This document shows positions 37,634 through 46,950 of a stretch of DNA of 64,000 bases, one piece after another. Numbering within the stretch: position 1 is the first letter of the stretch; every line of letters starts with the position of its first letter. The notes beneath the pieces were generated by a model. That model saw only the letters and a list, made by a program, of their open reading frames with translations, did no database searches and was not told the DNA's origin. This DNA is from Thermoplasmatota archaeon (GTDB lineage Archaea > Thermoplasmatota > Thermoplasmata > Thermoplasmatales > Thermoplasmataceae). A program made the translations under genes and the position numbers. The DNA is taken from the NCBI GenBank assembly GCA_023381355.1, contig JAMCUL010000010.1, positions 1 to 64,000 of the forward strand, in the 5' to 3' direction.

Positions 37634-39006
37634 TAGAAATGTTTAAATTTAAGTTACCGGATATTGGAGAAGGAGTCACTGAAGGGGAAATCATAAAATG
37701 GCTAGTCAAGGAGGGTGACACCGTCAAGAAAGACCAGGAGATGGTGGAGGTGATGACTGATAAGGTCAACATAAGCATACCATCGCCTGTTGAGGGAAAG
37801 GTCAAGAAGATCCTATTTCAAGAGGGAAATGTGGTACAGGTAGGGAAGGAGATAATTGAGATAGATGATGGTCAGGAACATCCCGATGAACCTGCTCAGG
37901 ACAACAAGCCTGAGCCATTGGACACGAAGATTCCAGTTCCAGAGACAAAGAATGAGAAAGATATTTCCGGAGATGATAAAAAAATGACAGAAGGTGGAGA
38001 TGAAAGAAGAGTTCTTGCCTCACCAACTATAAGGAGGATTGCCAAGGAGAGAGGTATAGACCTTGATCTGGTAAAGCCATCCGGTCCAAATGGCAGAATA
38101 ACAATAGAAGATCTTGACAGAACAGAGAGGGAGATCAAGGAGGCAGAAGAACTCAAGAAGGCAGGCGTCACTGCGACAAAACCAGTGGAACCGGCAAAGC
38201 CGGCTCAGGAGAGTGCAAAGGAGCCGGCAGTCCCAGATAACAAGGCACAGGCACCTCCAGCCGCAGCTAAAGCTCCTGTACAGGAGCCCAGCGAGCCGGC
38301 TAAGGAGACACAGGAGAAGGCAAAAACTGCTGAGGGTGATCAGACATTTGAGCCAAGGGGTCTCAGGAGGCTTATATTTGAGAAGATGACCAAGTCAAAG
38401 CAGCTCATGCCACACTTCATGGTTGCTGAAACAGTTGACGTAACAAAGATTGTTTCCACAATGAATGATCTCAAGGATAAGGGCTCAAAGGTAACGCTTA
38501 CACCATTTTTTGTAAAGGCAGTTGCAGTCGCCCTTACAGACTTTCCAAAATTCAATGCTCATTATGATGAAGCCGGTAAGAAATATATCCTGAAGAAGAA
38601 TATCAATGTTGGAGTGGCCATCGACACGCCAGACGGTCTAACAGTTGCAGTGGTAAAAAATGCAATAGATAAGTCGGTTGTGCAGATATCTGATGAAATA
38701 TCAGATCTAGCAAAGAAGGCCAGGGAGAACAAGCTGACACTCCAGGACGTACAGGATTCCACATTTACTGTAACAAACGTTGGAAGTATAGGAGGCATTC
38801 TTTCGACACCGATTATAAACTATCCTGAGGTGGCAATAATGGCTGTTCACAGGATGCTGGGCGATTCTGACGGGATGGGCGCAAAAAACATAATGTATAT
38901 ATCCCTGTCATGTGATCACAGACTGATAGACGGGGCTGATGCAGCCAGATTCATAATAAAAGTCAAGGGATATCTTCAGGACCCTATATCATTCCTCATA
39001 AGGTGA
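37630..39006 (+). CDS. 2-oxoacid dehydrogenase E2 (dihydrolipoyl acyltransferase)
   Basis: 458 residues. Domains in order: a lipoyl domain with the modified Lys45 in MTDKVN, an acidic linker, an E3-binding domain at about 128-165 (ASPTIRRIAKERGIDL), and a long Pro/Ala/Lys/Glu linker at about 180-235. The acyltransferase core runs from about 240 to 458, with DHRLIDG holding the catalytic His near 433. GTG 37630 overlaps the E1beta stop and follows GGAG at good spacing; ATG 37639 is an alternative. Forms the core of the complex. Confidence 0.95.
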   Translation: MIEMFKFKLPDIGEGVTEGEIIKWLVKEGDTVKKDQEMVEVMTDKVNISIPSPVEGKVKKILFQEGNVVQVGKEIIEIDDGQEHPDEPAQDNKPEPLDTKIPVPETKNEKDISGDDKKMTEGGDERRVLASPTIRRIAKERGIDLDLVKPSGPNGRITIEDLDRTEREIKEAEELKKAGVTATKPVEPAKPAQESAKEPAVPDNKAQAPPAAAKAPVQEPSEPAKETQEKAKTAEGDQTFEPRGLRRLIFEKMTKSKQLMPHFMVAETVDVTKIVSTMNDLKDKGSKVTLTPFFVKAVAVALTDFPKFNAHYDEAGKKYILKKNINVGVAIDTPDGLTVAVVKNAIDKSVVQISDEISDLAKKARENKLTLQDVQDSTFTVTNVGSIGGILSTPIINYPEVAIMAVHRMLGDSDGMGAKNIMYISLSCDHRLIDGADAARFIIKVKGYLQDPISFLIR

Positions 39007-39013
39007 GAAAAAA

Positions 39014-40333
39014 GTGAAATTCGATGCTATTATAATAGGTGGAGGACCAGGTGGATATGCCTCGGCAATAAGACTGGGGCAGAGGGGCAAATCCGTGCTC
39101 CTGATTGAGAAGAACAAGATTGGTGGGGAGTGCCTTAATTATGGATGTATCCCATCAAAGGCGCTTATTGAAATGGCAAACAGTCTCGGATATCTGAAGA
39201 CTCTGCCCGGAGTAAGGATCAGTTATAACATTGACATGTCCCAGTGGCAGAACTGGAAATGGACCATGATAAACAGGCTCGTTTCCGGGATAGAGACACT
39301 GTGCAGGGTATATGGTGTCAAGATCCTTTCTGGTGAGGCCTTCATAGAAGATAAGCAGCACGTCAAGGTTGGCTCAGAGGTATTCCAGTGCGATAATCTG
39401 GTTATAGCCACCGGTTCATCGCCCGTCCAGATCCCTAATTTCAAGGATGTCCTCTATAACAGGGAGATACTTGACCTGAAAACAGTTCCAAAGGATCTGA
39501 TAATTATCGGGGGCGGGTACATTGGGGTGGAAATGGGTACAGCATTTGCGAAGCTCGGTTCACAGGTGACACTGATCGAAATGCTCCCAAACATTCTTAG
39601 CGGGATTGATCCCGAGCTTGTAAAACCAGCTGAAAGAAGAATGAAGGAGCTGGGAATCAGGGTAATGCTTTCAGCAAAGGTTGCCTCAGTGGAGAAGAGG
39701 GACAGGTACTACGTAAGAATGGAATCTGGGGCAAATCTGTCAGCGGATGCTGTTCTCGTTACAGTAGGAAGGAAGCCAAATATAGATGGATTCGGACTTG
39801 AAAACCTGAAGCTTGAAATGGATGGCCCGTCCATAAAGACAGATAAAAGGAAGATGACCAGTGAAGTTAATGTATATGCAGTCGGGGATGTTTCAGGAGG
39901 CCCGATGCTTGCCCACAAGGCTTTTTATGAAGGGGAAGTTGTAGCCGAAAATATTGCAGGGAAGAAGGCAACAATGGACTATTACGCAATGCCCATCGTG
40001 GTATTTTCAGACCCTGAAATCGCCTACACAGGCGAAAAGGGTGAGAAAGCAACAAGGTATCCTCTGGCAGCTAATGGAAGGAGTCAGGGATTGAACAGTT
40101 CCCAGGGTTTCTATTCCATATATTACAATGCGGATGGAACCGTTACAGGGGCCGGTATTGCAGCGCCGCACGCATCTGAAATGATCTCAGAATTATCCCT
40201 GGCGGTTGAGTCAGGATTGAATGTGCAGGACATAGGCGCAACGATTCATCCCCATCCAACAATCTCCGAGGGTATACAGGAGTCTGCCCAGATAGCATAT
40301 GACAAGCCACTTCACTTCAAGCCAATTAATTGA
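39014..40333 (+). CDS. lpdA: dihydrolipoamide dehydrogenase (E3)
   Basis: 439 residues, slightly shorter than the usual 460-475. FAD site GGGPGGY near the start, redox disulfide Cys40/Cys45 (GECLNYGCIPSKA), NAD site GGGYIGVEMG near 160-169, and the C-terminal active-site His-Glu as HPHPTISEG. GTG start. It reoxidises the dihydrolipoyl arm of the E2 encoded just upstream. Confidence 0.94.
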   Translation: MKFDAIIIGGGPGGYASAIRLGQRGKSVLLIEKNKIGGECLNYGCIPSKALIEMANSLGYLKTLPGVRISYNIDMSQWQNWKWTMINRLVSGIETLCRVYGVKILSGEAFIEDKQHVKVGSEVFQCDNLVIATGSSPVQIPNFKDVLYNREILDLKTVPKDLIIIGGGYIGVEMGTAFAKLGSQVTLIEMLPNILSGIDPELVKPAERRMKELGIRVMLSAKVASVEKRDRYYVRMESGANLSADAVLVTVGRKPNIDGFGLENLKLEMDGPSIKTDKRKMTSEVNVYAVGDVSGGPMLAHKAFYEGEVVAENIAGKKATMDYYAMPIVVFSDPEIAYTGEKGEKATRYPLAANGRSQGLNSSQGFYSIYYNADGTVTGAGIAAPHASEMISELSLAVESGLNVQDIGATIHPHPTISEGIQESAQIAYDKPLHFKPIN

Positions 40334-40967
40334 TCTTGGGGTGATGTCCTTCGAGGACACCCTGAAAATCCAGAAAAAAATCCATTTTTTAAGAAGTGAG
40401 GACAGGATTCCTGACACTTTTATATTTGTAGAGCACAATCCCGGGGTCTATACAATAGGCAGAAATTCTAAGAAAGAAAATTTTCCAGGAATAAATGCAA
40501 TCGAGATAGAAAGGGGCGGTGATGTTACATATCACGGTCCTGGACAGCTTGTATTTTACCCTGTGGTCCGGGTATTTCGCACATATAATAATATTGACAT
40601 ACCTGAGTTCGTGAAGCGCATGGAAAACATCATAACACGGGCTCTCGAGAGAATGAATTTCAGGACGCATTTCGGGGAGGAGCCCGGGATCTGGGTAAAC
40701 AACACACCTGATGGAGATAGGAAGACCTGTTCAGTGGGGATGAAGATCAGGGATGGTGTATCTTTCCACGGGATTTCCATAAATTATTCGCCAGAATCTA
40801 TAAAGGGATTCATGAAAATAAGACCATGTGGACTGGATCCACAGGTTATGGGATTCCTGGGGATATCCAGGGACGAACTCGAGAAAAATATAATAATGAG
40901 CATAAGGGAAGAATACCCTGAAACCAGGAAAATCAGTCTGGAGGAAATGGAATACCTGTCAGATTAA
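40299..40967 (+). CDS. lipB: octanoyltransferase (LipB)
   Basis: 222 residues. Motif RGGDVTYHGPGQLVFYP (72-88), Lys142 in RKTCSVGMKIRDGVSFHG and Cys177 in RPCGLD are the LipB catalytic set. It attaches an octanoyl group to the lipoyl domain for LipA to sulfurate. ATG 40299 overlaps the E3 gene by 35 bases; GTG 40341 would shorten the protein. The usual donor, octanoyl-acyl carrier protein, is not expected in archaea without fatty acid synthase, so the donor is an open question. Confidence 0.92.
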   Translation: MTSHFTSSQLIDLGVMSFEDTLKIQKKIHFLRSEDRIPDTFIFVEHNPGVYTIGRNSKKENFPGINAIEIERGGDVTYHGPGQLVFYPVVRVFRTYNNIDIPEFVKRMENIITRALERMNFRTHFGEEPGIWVNNTPDGDRKTCSVGMKIRDGVSFHGISINYSPESIKGFMKIRPCGLDPQVMGFLGISRDELEKNIIMSIREEYPETRKISLEEMEYLSD

Positions 40968-41404
40968 TCGTATTCCGAAGTTCCCTTGTATATTGATCCA
41001 CCAATGAATCCGCCAATACCTGGTATGACAACGCCTTCAACGATCAGTCCTACCAGTTTATTGATTGTACTTCCACCTGTAATTGCATTTCTGGTTTCAG
41101 TGTAAACCTTCACCATGGAATCAACGATATAGAAGTTCCCCGTGTAAGATGTTATAGTATTTATGGATGCAGGCAGCACATAGTATGAGATCTCTATGAG
41201 GGCAATGGTCAGTATCAGTCCACCAATCAGTCCCGCTGCAAATCCCTGTAATTTTCCCTTTGCAATTAACCCGCCAAACAACCCTGAGACCAGCCAGCCC
41301 ACTCCCAGTATAGGTCCCATGATGACAAGTGAAAGAAAAGTCGCAAGAATTCCCACACCTATATTTCCGCTCCTCTTTTGTTCATCGAACAGTTTTCTTC
41401 CCAT
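40964..41404 (-). CDS. DUF5518-like small membrane protein
   Basis: 146 residues with a Gly-rich double membrane segment (about 18-68) and a C-terminal Gly-rich segment (about 112-135). The pattern resembles DUF5518-type archaeal membrane proteins of unknown function. It converges with lipB and overlaps its stop by 4 bases. Confidence 0.6.
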   Translation of the reverse strand: MGRKLFDEQKRSGNIGVGILATFLSLVIMGPILGVGWLVSGLFGGLIAKGKLQGFAAGLIGGLILTIALIEISYYVLPASINTITSYTGNFYIVDSMVKVYTETRNAITGGSTINKLVGLIVEGVVIPGIGGFIGGSIYKGTSEYD

Positions 41405-41501
41405 AACGGATTAATGAAATGTCCATATATTAATGTTTTTTGATTTGAGAAAGAGTACGCTTTTTTATAACGCAGTTGCATAAAATAATACTAATTAACC
41501 T

Positions 41502-42338
41502 ATGCTGTATTTTGACCTGATGATTCCGAGGGTTCTCACAGTTGCAGGGTCTGACTCCGGGGGAGGAGCCGGAATCCAGGCTGATATCAAGACGATAACA
41601 TCAATGAGGGGATTTGCAACTTCAGTGATTGTTGCACTTACAGCACAGAACAGCCAGGAAGTGCTTGGCATACGCCCGCTTGACACTGATTTTATAGAAA
41701 AGCAGATGGATGCTGTCCTCTCTGATATTGGTACCGACAGTGCGAAGACAGGAATGCTTTACTCATCGGAAATAATAAGAAGCGTGACAAAAAAGTTCAG
41801 GGAATACGATGTTACGAATATAGTTGTAGACCCCGTGATGATATCAAAATCAGGGGCTGAACTTCTGAAGGGAGAGGCCGTTAATGAACTGGTAAACGGG
41901 CTTGGGAGGATTTCAGAACTGCTCACCCCGAACATTCCAGAGGCTGAAAAAATCTCGGGAATATCCATAAAAGATAAGGATGACATGATCCAGGTGGCTG
42001 AAAATATCCGGGATCTGACTGGTGCAAGCATCCTTGTGAAGGGAGGCCATTCTGCAGATCCAGAATCCACCGACATACTATGCACGGATTCAGGGATCAC
42101 CGAAATCAAGGGAAAGAGGGTATTCACAAAAAATACCCATGGAACGGGCGATACATATTCATCCGCTATTGCAACAAACCTGGCCTATGGCCTTGACCTC
42201 GTGACCTCGGTCAGAAGGGCAAGGGCATATCTTCAGGTGGCAATTGAAAACTCGTTTCCCATGGGCAAGGGATATGGTGCACTGTGCCATTTCTGTAACT
42301 CGAGGCAGGTATCAGATGAAGGTCTACAGCAAATTTGA
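41502..42338 (+). CDS. thiD: hydroxymethylpyrimidine/phosphomethylpyrimidine kinase
   Basis: 278 residues. Thiamine-pathway kinase that phosphorylates HMP twice. Landmarks: VAGSDSGGGAGIQADIKT (from residue 13), DPVMISKSG (about 109-117), LVKGGH and GTGDTYSSAIA with the catalytic Asp near 217. No ThiN domain is fused, unlike many archaeal ThiD proteins. ATG 41502 and 41520 are both possible. The end overlaps the next gene by 23 bases. Thiamine diphosphate is the cofactor of three oxoacid systems in this window. Confidence 0.92.
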   Translation: MLYFDLMIPRVLTVAGSDSGGGAGIQADIKTITSMRGFATSVIVALTAQNSQEVLGIRPLDTDFIEKQMDAVLSDIGTDSAKTGMLYSSEIIRSVTKKFREYDVTNIVVDPVMISKSGAELLKGEAVNELVNGLGRISELLTPNIPEAEKISGISIKDKDDMIQVAENIRDLTGASILVKGGHSADPESTDILCTDSGITEIKGKRVFTKNTHGTGDTYSSAIATNLAYGLDLVTSVRRARAYLQVAIENSFPMGKGYGALCHFCNSRQVSDEGLQQI

Positions 42339-43506
42339 CAGTTCACTTCTCGGTGAGGCCGAGGGTGTTAAGCCGGAGAAGGATCCCGGTGAAGGAAGGA
42401 TTGTAAATCCCATGAAGGTTGCAAGGGCAATCCTTGAAAACCTGAGAACTCTCAGGAATAACCAGGATATGCTTGCCATATACAGCAGTGAGACCGGAAA
42501 AACAGTCGATGCCTGCAGGAGGGAACTTGATTCTTCAATTCTTCACCTGGAAATAGGCGGGCTCAGGAAAATATATGATATTTTTGGGGAACGATCTGTA
42601 AACTCACGATCTTTCTCCATGGATGCGTTCACATTTCTTGACGAGGGAATGCCTGTTTTTTCACTTGTGGCACAGATGATCAGCAACATGGCCAGGGGGA
42701 AGGCACAGATGATAGTTCACTGCGAAAATGCACCGCTTACCACTATGTACCTGACCGAGGGAATATCAGAAAGGTATGAACAGGTGGGTTCAATGCTTTT
42801 CGATCTCCTTCCTGACGTGTTCGAAAACAAGGGAAAACTGCCTGAATGGACAGGGGAGATCACTGTATGGGGATCGGAGCGTAGAATCGATGCGATGCCC
42901 TTCCATGTCATGAATTCAGGATTCAGGGCAAGGCTCACATCAAATTTCCCCGTACTGATCAGGAATTATTCCGGTATTTCACCGGCAGTTGACCGGGTAA
43001 TGGAAATGTCCTTCAACTCCATATCAAATGCAGGCATGAGGGGCCAGATATACATGGTTCCTGACAAGGACTTCGTGTTCTTCAGGAACAGGATTATTGA
43101 AACAGTCAAGAGGATGGCTGATGATCATTACGGCGCAGAATCATCAGTGAATTACTTTCCTTCCAAGGAGCACTCGGACAGGACAAGACAGAAGGTTGCA
43201 GATCTCCTGAAGGTGGGGTGGGACTACATTGATGAGCTGCCGGAAACAGTCCATATACTCACGGACCAGTATGGGGATATTCAGGAAGGAATAGAGCTGC
43301 TTGACGGTCCCGTTATTCAGGTTATGCACTACTCATCACTCATGGACTGTGCAAAAAGGATAGAGAAAATGAATTTTGGGGACAGGCTGGATTTTTATGG
43401 TGATTCAATGAATGATTATGATTTCCTGAAGGAGTATTTTGGCTCGCGCAGAAAAGTTATAAGTGGGAAATCAATGAATGAAATGATGCCTGATTTTATA
43501 CTTTAG
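42316..43506 (+). CDS. aldehyde-dehydrogenase-like protein lacking the catalytic Cys
   Basis: 396 residues. The N-terminal helices (AILENLRTLRNNQDMLAIYSSETGKT) and the middle (ITVWGSERRIDA, then SNAGMRGQIYMVPDKDF) follow the ALDH fold signposts: the 'FTGS' position and the 'N.GQ.C' position. At the latter there is no Cys, and the usual glutamate motif (ELGGK) is not visible. It is therefore probably not an active dehydrogenase. The frame opens at 42244, but ATG 42316 gives a sensible start inside the end of thiD. Function unknown; structural or binding role inferred. Confidence 0.5.
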   Translation: MKVYSKFDSSLLGEAEGVKPEKDPGEGRIVNPMKVARAILENLRTLRNNQDMLAIYSSETGKTVDACRRELDSSILHLEIGGLRKIYDIFGERSVNSRSFSMDAFTFLDEGMPVFSLVAQMISNMARGKAQMIVHCENAPLTTMYLTEGISERYEQVGSMLFDLLPDVFENKGKLPEWTGEITVWGSERRIDAMPFHVMNSGFRARLTSNFPVLIRNYSGISPAVDRVMEMSFNSISNAGMRGQIYMVPDKDFVFFRNRIIETVKRMADDHYGAESSVNYFPSKEHSDRTRQKVADLLKVGWDYIDELPETVHILTDQYGDIQEGIELLDGPVIQVMHYSSLMDCAKRIEKMNFGDRLDFYGDSMNDYDFLKEYFGSRRKVISGKSMNEMMPDFIL

Positions 43507-44704
43507 TCAATCTTCTTATGATCTCATCGGCGAATTCTGAGCACTTAAGTGCCTTTATGTTCATGATTCTTGCGAGATCCTGTGTTACTTTCTGATCCTT
43601 ATAGCACCCTGTAACTGCAGAATCAAGAATCTGAGCTGCCTCATGCCACCCAAGATGATCAAGCATCATCACTCCTGACAGGATGAGTGATGTAGGGTTT
43701 GCAATATCCATTCCAGCATATTTGGGCGCAGTTCCATGTACGGCCTCGAATATTGCATAAATATCACCTATGTTGGCACCAGGAGCAATACCTATGCCCC
43801 CAACCTGTGCAGCAATGGCATCTGAAAGGAAATCCCCAATGAGGTTTGGTGTTGCAATCACGTCATATTCCGATGTCCTTGTAAGGACCTGCTGGAACAT
43901 GTTGTCAGCAATCCTGTCTTTCATAACGATCTTCCCGGAGAAGGCATCAGGGTTCTGAAGATACTCATCTTCCTTTACTGTCTGGTCGGCAAATTCATTG
44001 CTTGCAACCTCATAGCCCCATTCCTTGAATGCCCCTTCAGTGTATTTCATGATGTTACCCTTGTGGACAAGAGTAACGCTCCTTCTTTTATTGGCAATTG
44101 CAAATTCAATGGCCTTCCTTACAAGTCTCTGGCTCTTGAACCTGCTTATTGGCTTAATCCCAATTCCTGTATCATCCGTGAGCTCAACATTGAACTGGGA
44201 CTGCAGGAATGCCCTCATCTTCTTTGCTTCTTCGGAATCATACTTCCACTCAATTCCGGCGTAAAGATCCTCCGTGTTCTCCCTGAACACAACCATGTTC
44301 ATATTCTCAGGGTGGGTAACAGGTGAAGGTACACCGGGAAAATACTTTACAGGCCTTACATTAGCATAAAGATCAAAGTGCTGCCTCAGGGTTACGTTCA
44401 GGCTCCTGAATCCTTTCCCTATTGGCGTTGTAAGTGGCCCCTTTATGGAAATCACACATTTTGACAGCTGGTCCATCGATTGTTCTGGAAGATGCTTCCC
44501 CGTCTTTTCATATGCCTCTTCTCCAGCCTGGATCTTCTCCCATTCAATGGATTTAGACCCTCCATATGCAACTTCTATCGCTCCATTTACAGTCTCAATC
44601 ATTGCGGTTGTAATGTCCGGGCCTATCCCGTCTCCCTCAATGTAACCGATTGTAGGTTTATCGGGAATTTTCAATTTTCCATTTTCGATGGTGATATACG
44701 ACAT
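43496..44704 (-). CDS. icd: isocitrate dehydrogenase (NADP-type)
   Basis: 402 residues, normal length. [11 protein letters not shown] at the start, the isocitrate-binding [18 protein letters not shown] (about 104-121), the Mg-binding [14 protein letters not shown] (about 296-309) and the HGTAPKYAG cofactor segment (about 327-335). Converts isocitrate to 2-oxoglutarate, the substrate of a Kor-type oxidoreductase. Its end overlaps the convergent ALDH-like gene by 11 bases. Confidence 0.95.
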   Translation of the reverse strand: MSYITIENGKLKIPDKPTIGYIEGDGIGPDITTAMIETVNGAIEVAYGGSKSIEWEKIQAGEEAYEKTGKHLPEQSMDQLSKCVISIKGPLTTPIGKGFRSLNVTLRQHFDLYANVRPVKYFPGVPSPVTHPENMNMVVFRENTEDLYAGIEWKYDSEEAKKMRAFLQSQFNVELTDDTGIGIKPISRFKSQRLVRKAIEFAIANKRRSVTLVHKGNIMKYTEGAFKEWGYEVASNEFADQTVKEDEYLQNPDAFSGKIVMKDRIADNMFQQVLTRTSEYDVIATPNLIGDFLSDAIAAQVGGIGIAPGANIGDIYAIFEAVHGTAPKYAGMDIANPTSLILSGVMMLDHLGWHEAAQILDSAVTGCYKDQKVTQDLARIMNIKALKCSEFADEIIRRLTKV

Positions 44705-44867
44705 GATTATCCATGATGCCTATTTCAATGAAAACCTTTAGGATTGATCTCCCGGTTTTTATCACAGGACTTATTAAAAAGGAATTTCCTGATATTCATT
44801 AAAGAATCCATGGACATGACCTAACCCTTCACTATTTTCCCCCGATTAAGAAAAAACATGCAGAGGT

Positions 44868-45311
44868 TCATTTCCGGATGGAAGTGAAATCAAAATCCTC
44901 AATTTTTTGAATCCCATTCTTGACGATCCTGTCCATCTCCTCCGTGAATTCCTCCTTCACTATTGAATCTCCCCTGAAATAACCTGTTGCAATCCTGAAA
45001 GTCGAGGAGACTGTTGAAACGCCCTCCTTCTCGCTGTATATTGTGAATTGAAACATGAAGGAATCCCTTGAGGAATTCGCCCCCCTGTACACGATTGAAT
45101 CCTTTGTTTCATCAACGCTGAATTCAAAGCGGTTGGTTCTTGACATCCCGAATCTTTTCCACGTGAACGTGACACTGTAAATTCCGTTTCCCAGTGAATC
45201 CACGGAGGTAATGACGCTTCCATGGCCAAGTAGCCTCTTGGGCTCTCTTAAAATATCCCTGCATTCCCTGCTCCCCATGTCCACTTTTTTCCTGGTTCTG
45301 TATTCGATCAA
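44868..45311 (-). CDS. SRPBCC-like (START/cyclase fold) hypothetical protein
   Basis: 147 residues of alternating beta strands with a long C-terminal helix (FTEEMDRIVKNGIQKIEDF), the usual outline of the SRPBCC superfamily. No catalytic motif, no membrane segment. The ligand is unknown; superfamily assignment is by pattern only. Confidence 0.5.
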   Translation of the reverse strand: MIEYRTRKKVDMGSRECRDILREPKRLLGHGSVITSVDSLGNGIYSVTFTWKRFGMSRTNRFEFSVDETKDSIVYRGANSSRDSFMFQFTIYSEKEGVSTVSSTFRIATGYFRGDSIVKEEFTEEMDRIVKNGIQKIEDFDFTSIRK

Positions 45312-45620
45312 CTGATCCCCGTGTGAAATATATCACTCATAGTGTAAATGTTATACCCGATATATGAGGCAGATATTAAAATAATAAGAAACGCATCCGC
45401 AATTCTTCACTGCCTGTCTTCAGGATAATGAACAACTTCGGCACTGGCTCCATCTCCATCTGTTTCGGTCTCCCATAATGGAATGTACGTCCCACTGTGT
45501 AATCGATTGAGGAGGAGGCATGTCAGCCAGAATTACATGGGTAGGACGGTGAAATCCTTAGGGAAGATTCAACAGGAATGAAACTTAATTAATACCTGAA
45601 GGAAATACCACTGTAATCAA
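45312..45620. other. intergenic, purA promoter region
   Basis: 309 bases between divergent genes. A TATA-like ACTTAATTAAT (45582-45592) lies about 33 bases before the purA ATG. Nothing else recognised. Confidence 0.4.
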
Positions 45621-46892
45621 ATGAGGAATCTTGTTCTAGGTTTGCAGTTTGGGGATGAGGGGAAAGGTAAGGTCACTGATTTTATATCGCAGGAAAATTC
45701 TGTGCTGGTCAGGTATAATGGCGGGACAAATGCAGGCCACACGGTTGTGACAAAGAAGGGGAAGTTCAAGTTTCATCTTCTTCCTGCAGGGTCTCTCAAG
45801 GCCTCAAGTATAGTTCTGGGTAATGGGATGGTAATAGAACCCGAGGCCCTTGTAAATGAGATCAGTGATGTTCTGGCAGAAAATCCGCATCTCAAGATCC
45901 ACATAAGTTCGGCAGCCCACGTGGTTACGAGATTGCATAAATACATGGATGGTGCCCAGGAAAAAATGAGGGGTGAAATGAAGATTGGCACAACATCCCA
46001 CGGGATAGGGCCAACCTATGAGGAAAAATACTCGAGAAACGGCATAAGGATAGAAGATCTCGGAAACAGGGATACGGTGCTGAAGAAGTTATCATTCATC
46101 AGGGAACTGAGGAGTTCTGAACTGACAGAATCTCCATTCAACAACGAGGAACTGGAGAAGATCGCTGACGAACTTCACGAGAAGTGGCAGTATTTCAGGA
46201 GTTTTGTAGGGAGGACTGAATATTTCCTGTTTGATGCTGTCAGTAAGAATGAGCATATGGTATTTGAGGGCGGCCACGGAACAATGCTCGACATAGACTT
46301 TGGGACATATCCATATGTCACATCATCCAACACAATATCTGGAGCCCTGCATACGGGTACTGGAATTTCACTCAGGAAAATAGACAGGATAATCGGAGTC
46401 GTAAAAGCGTATACATCAAGGGTCGGGGAAGGGCCATTCCCGACGGAGCTGCACGGGAAGGATGCCGATCTGCTGAGGGAGGCCGGAGGCGAGTACGGAA
46501 CAACTACCGGCAGACCGAGAAGAGTCGGGTGGCTTGATATACCCCTGGTCAACTATGCGGCAATGCTCAACGATGTTGACGAAATTGCAATAACAAAGCT
46601 TGATGTACTTGGCCAGTTCAGGAACATCAGGATATGCACATCATATGGGAAGAACGTTAAGGAACCGGTAAATGCACTTCTTGGAAAGGAGAAGGCAGAA
46701 CCTGAATATGTGGAAATGGACAGCTGGGGAAAGATAGGTGAAGGCGAAATTGAGCAGATAGTTGAATCCGGGTATGATGCAGTTCCGGAGGAGATGAAGA
46801 ACTACATTTCCACGGTGGAAAGACTCACCGGAAAACCTGTGAAAATTGTATCTATAGGCCAGATAAGGGAGAGCACTGTTGTGAGGAAATAG
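45621..46892 (+). CDS. purA: adenylosuccinate synthetase
   Basis: 423 residues, the full-length (bacterial-size) form; many archaeal enzymes are near 340. Joins IMP and aspartate with GTP in AMP synthesis. Landmarks: GDEGKGK (12-18) with catalytic Asp, NGGTNAGHT (33-41) with catalytic His, GTTSHGIGP, and the C-terminal GTP segment ITKLDVLGQF. Monocistronic. Confidence 0.95.
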   Translation: MRNLVLGLQFGDEGKGKVTDFISQENSVLVRYNGGTNAGHTVVTKKGKFKFHLLPAGSLKASSIVLGNGMVIEPEALVNEISDVLAENPHLKIHISSAAHVVTRLHKYMDGAQEKMRGEMKIGTTSHGIGPTYEEKYSRNGIRIEDLGNRDTVLKKLSFIRELRSSELTESPFNNEELEKIADELHEKWQYFRSFVGRTEYFLFDAVSKNEHMVFEGGHGTMLDIDFGTYPYVTSSNTISGALHTGTGISLRKIDRIIGVVKAYTSRVGEGPFPTELHGKDADLLREAGGEYGTTTGRPRRVGWLDIPLVNYAAMLNDVDEIAITKLDVLGQFRNIRICTSYGKNVKEPVNALLGKEKAEPEYVEMDSWGKIGEGEIEQIVESGYDAVPEEMKNYISTVERLTGKPVKIVSIGQIRESTVVRK

Positions 46893-46950
46893 TACCAGAA
46901 CCAAACATGTCAGGTATATGTTAAAAGTATGGAAATGACATGAATCAATC

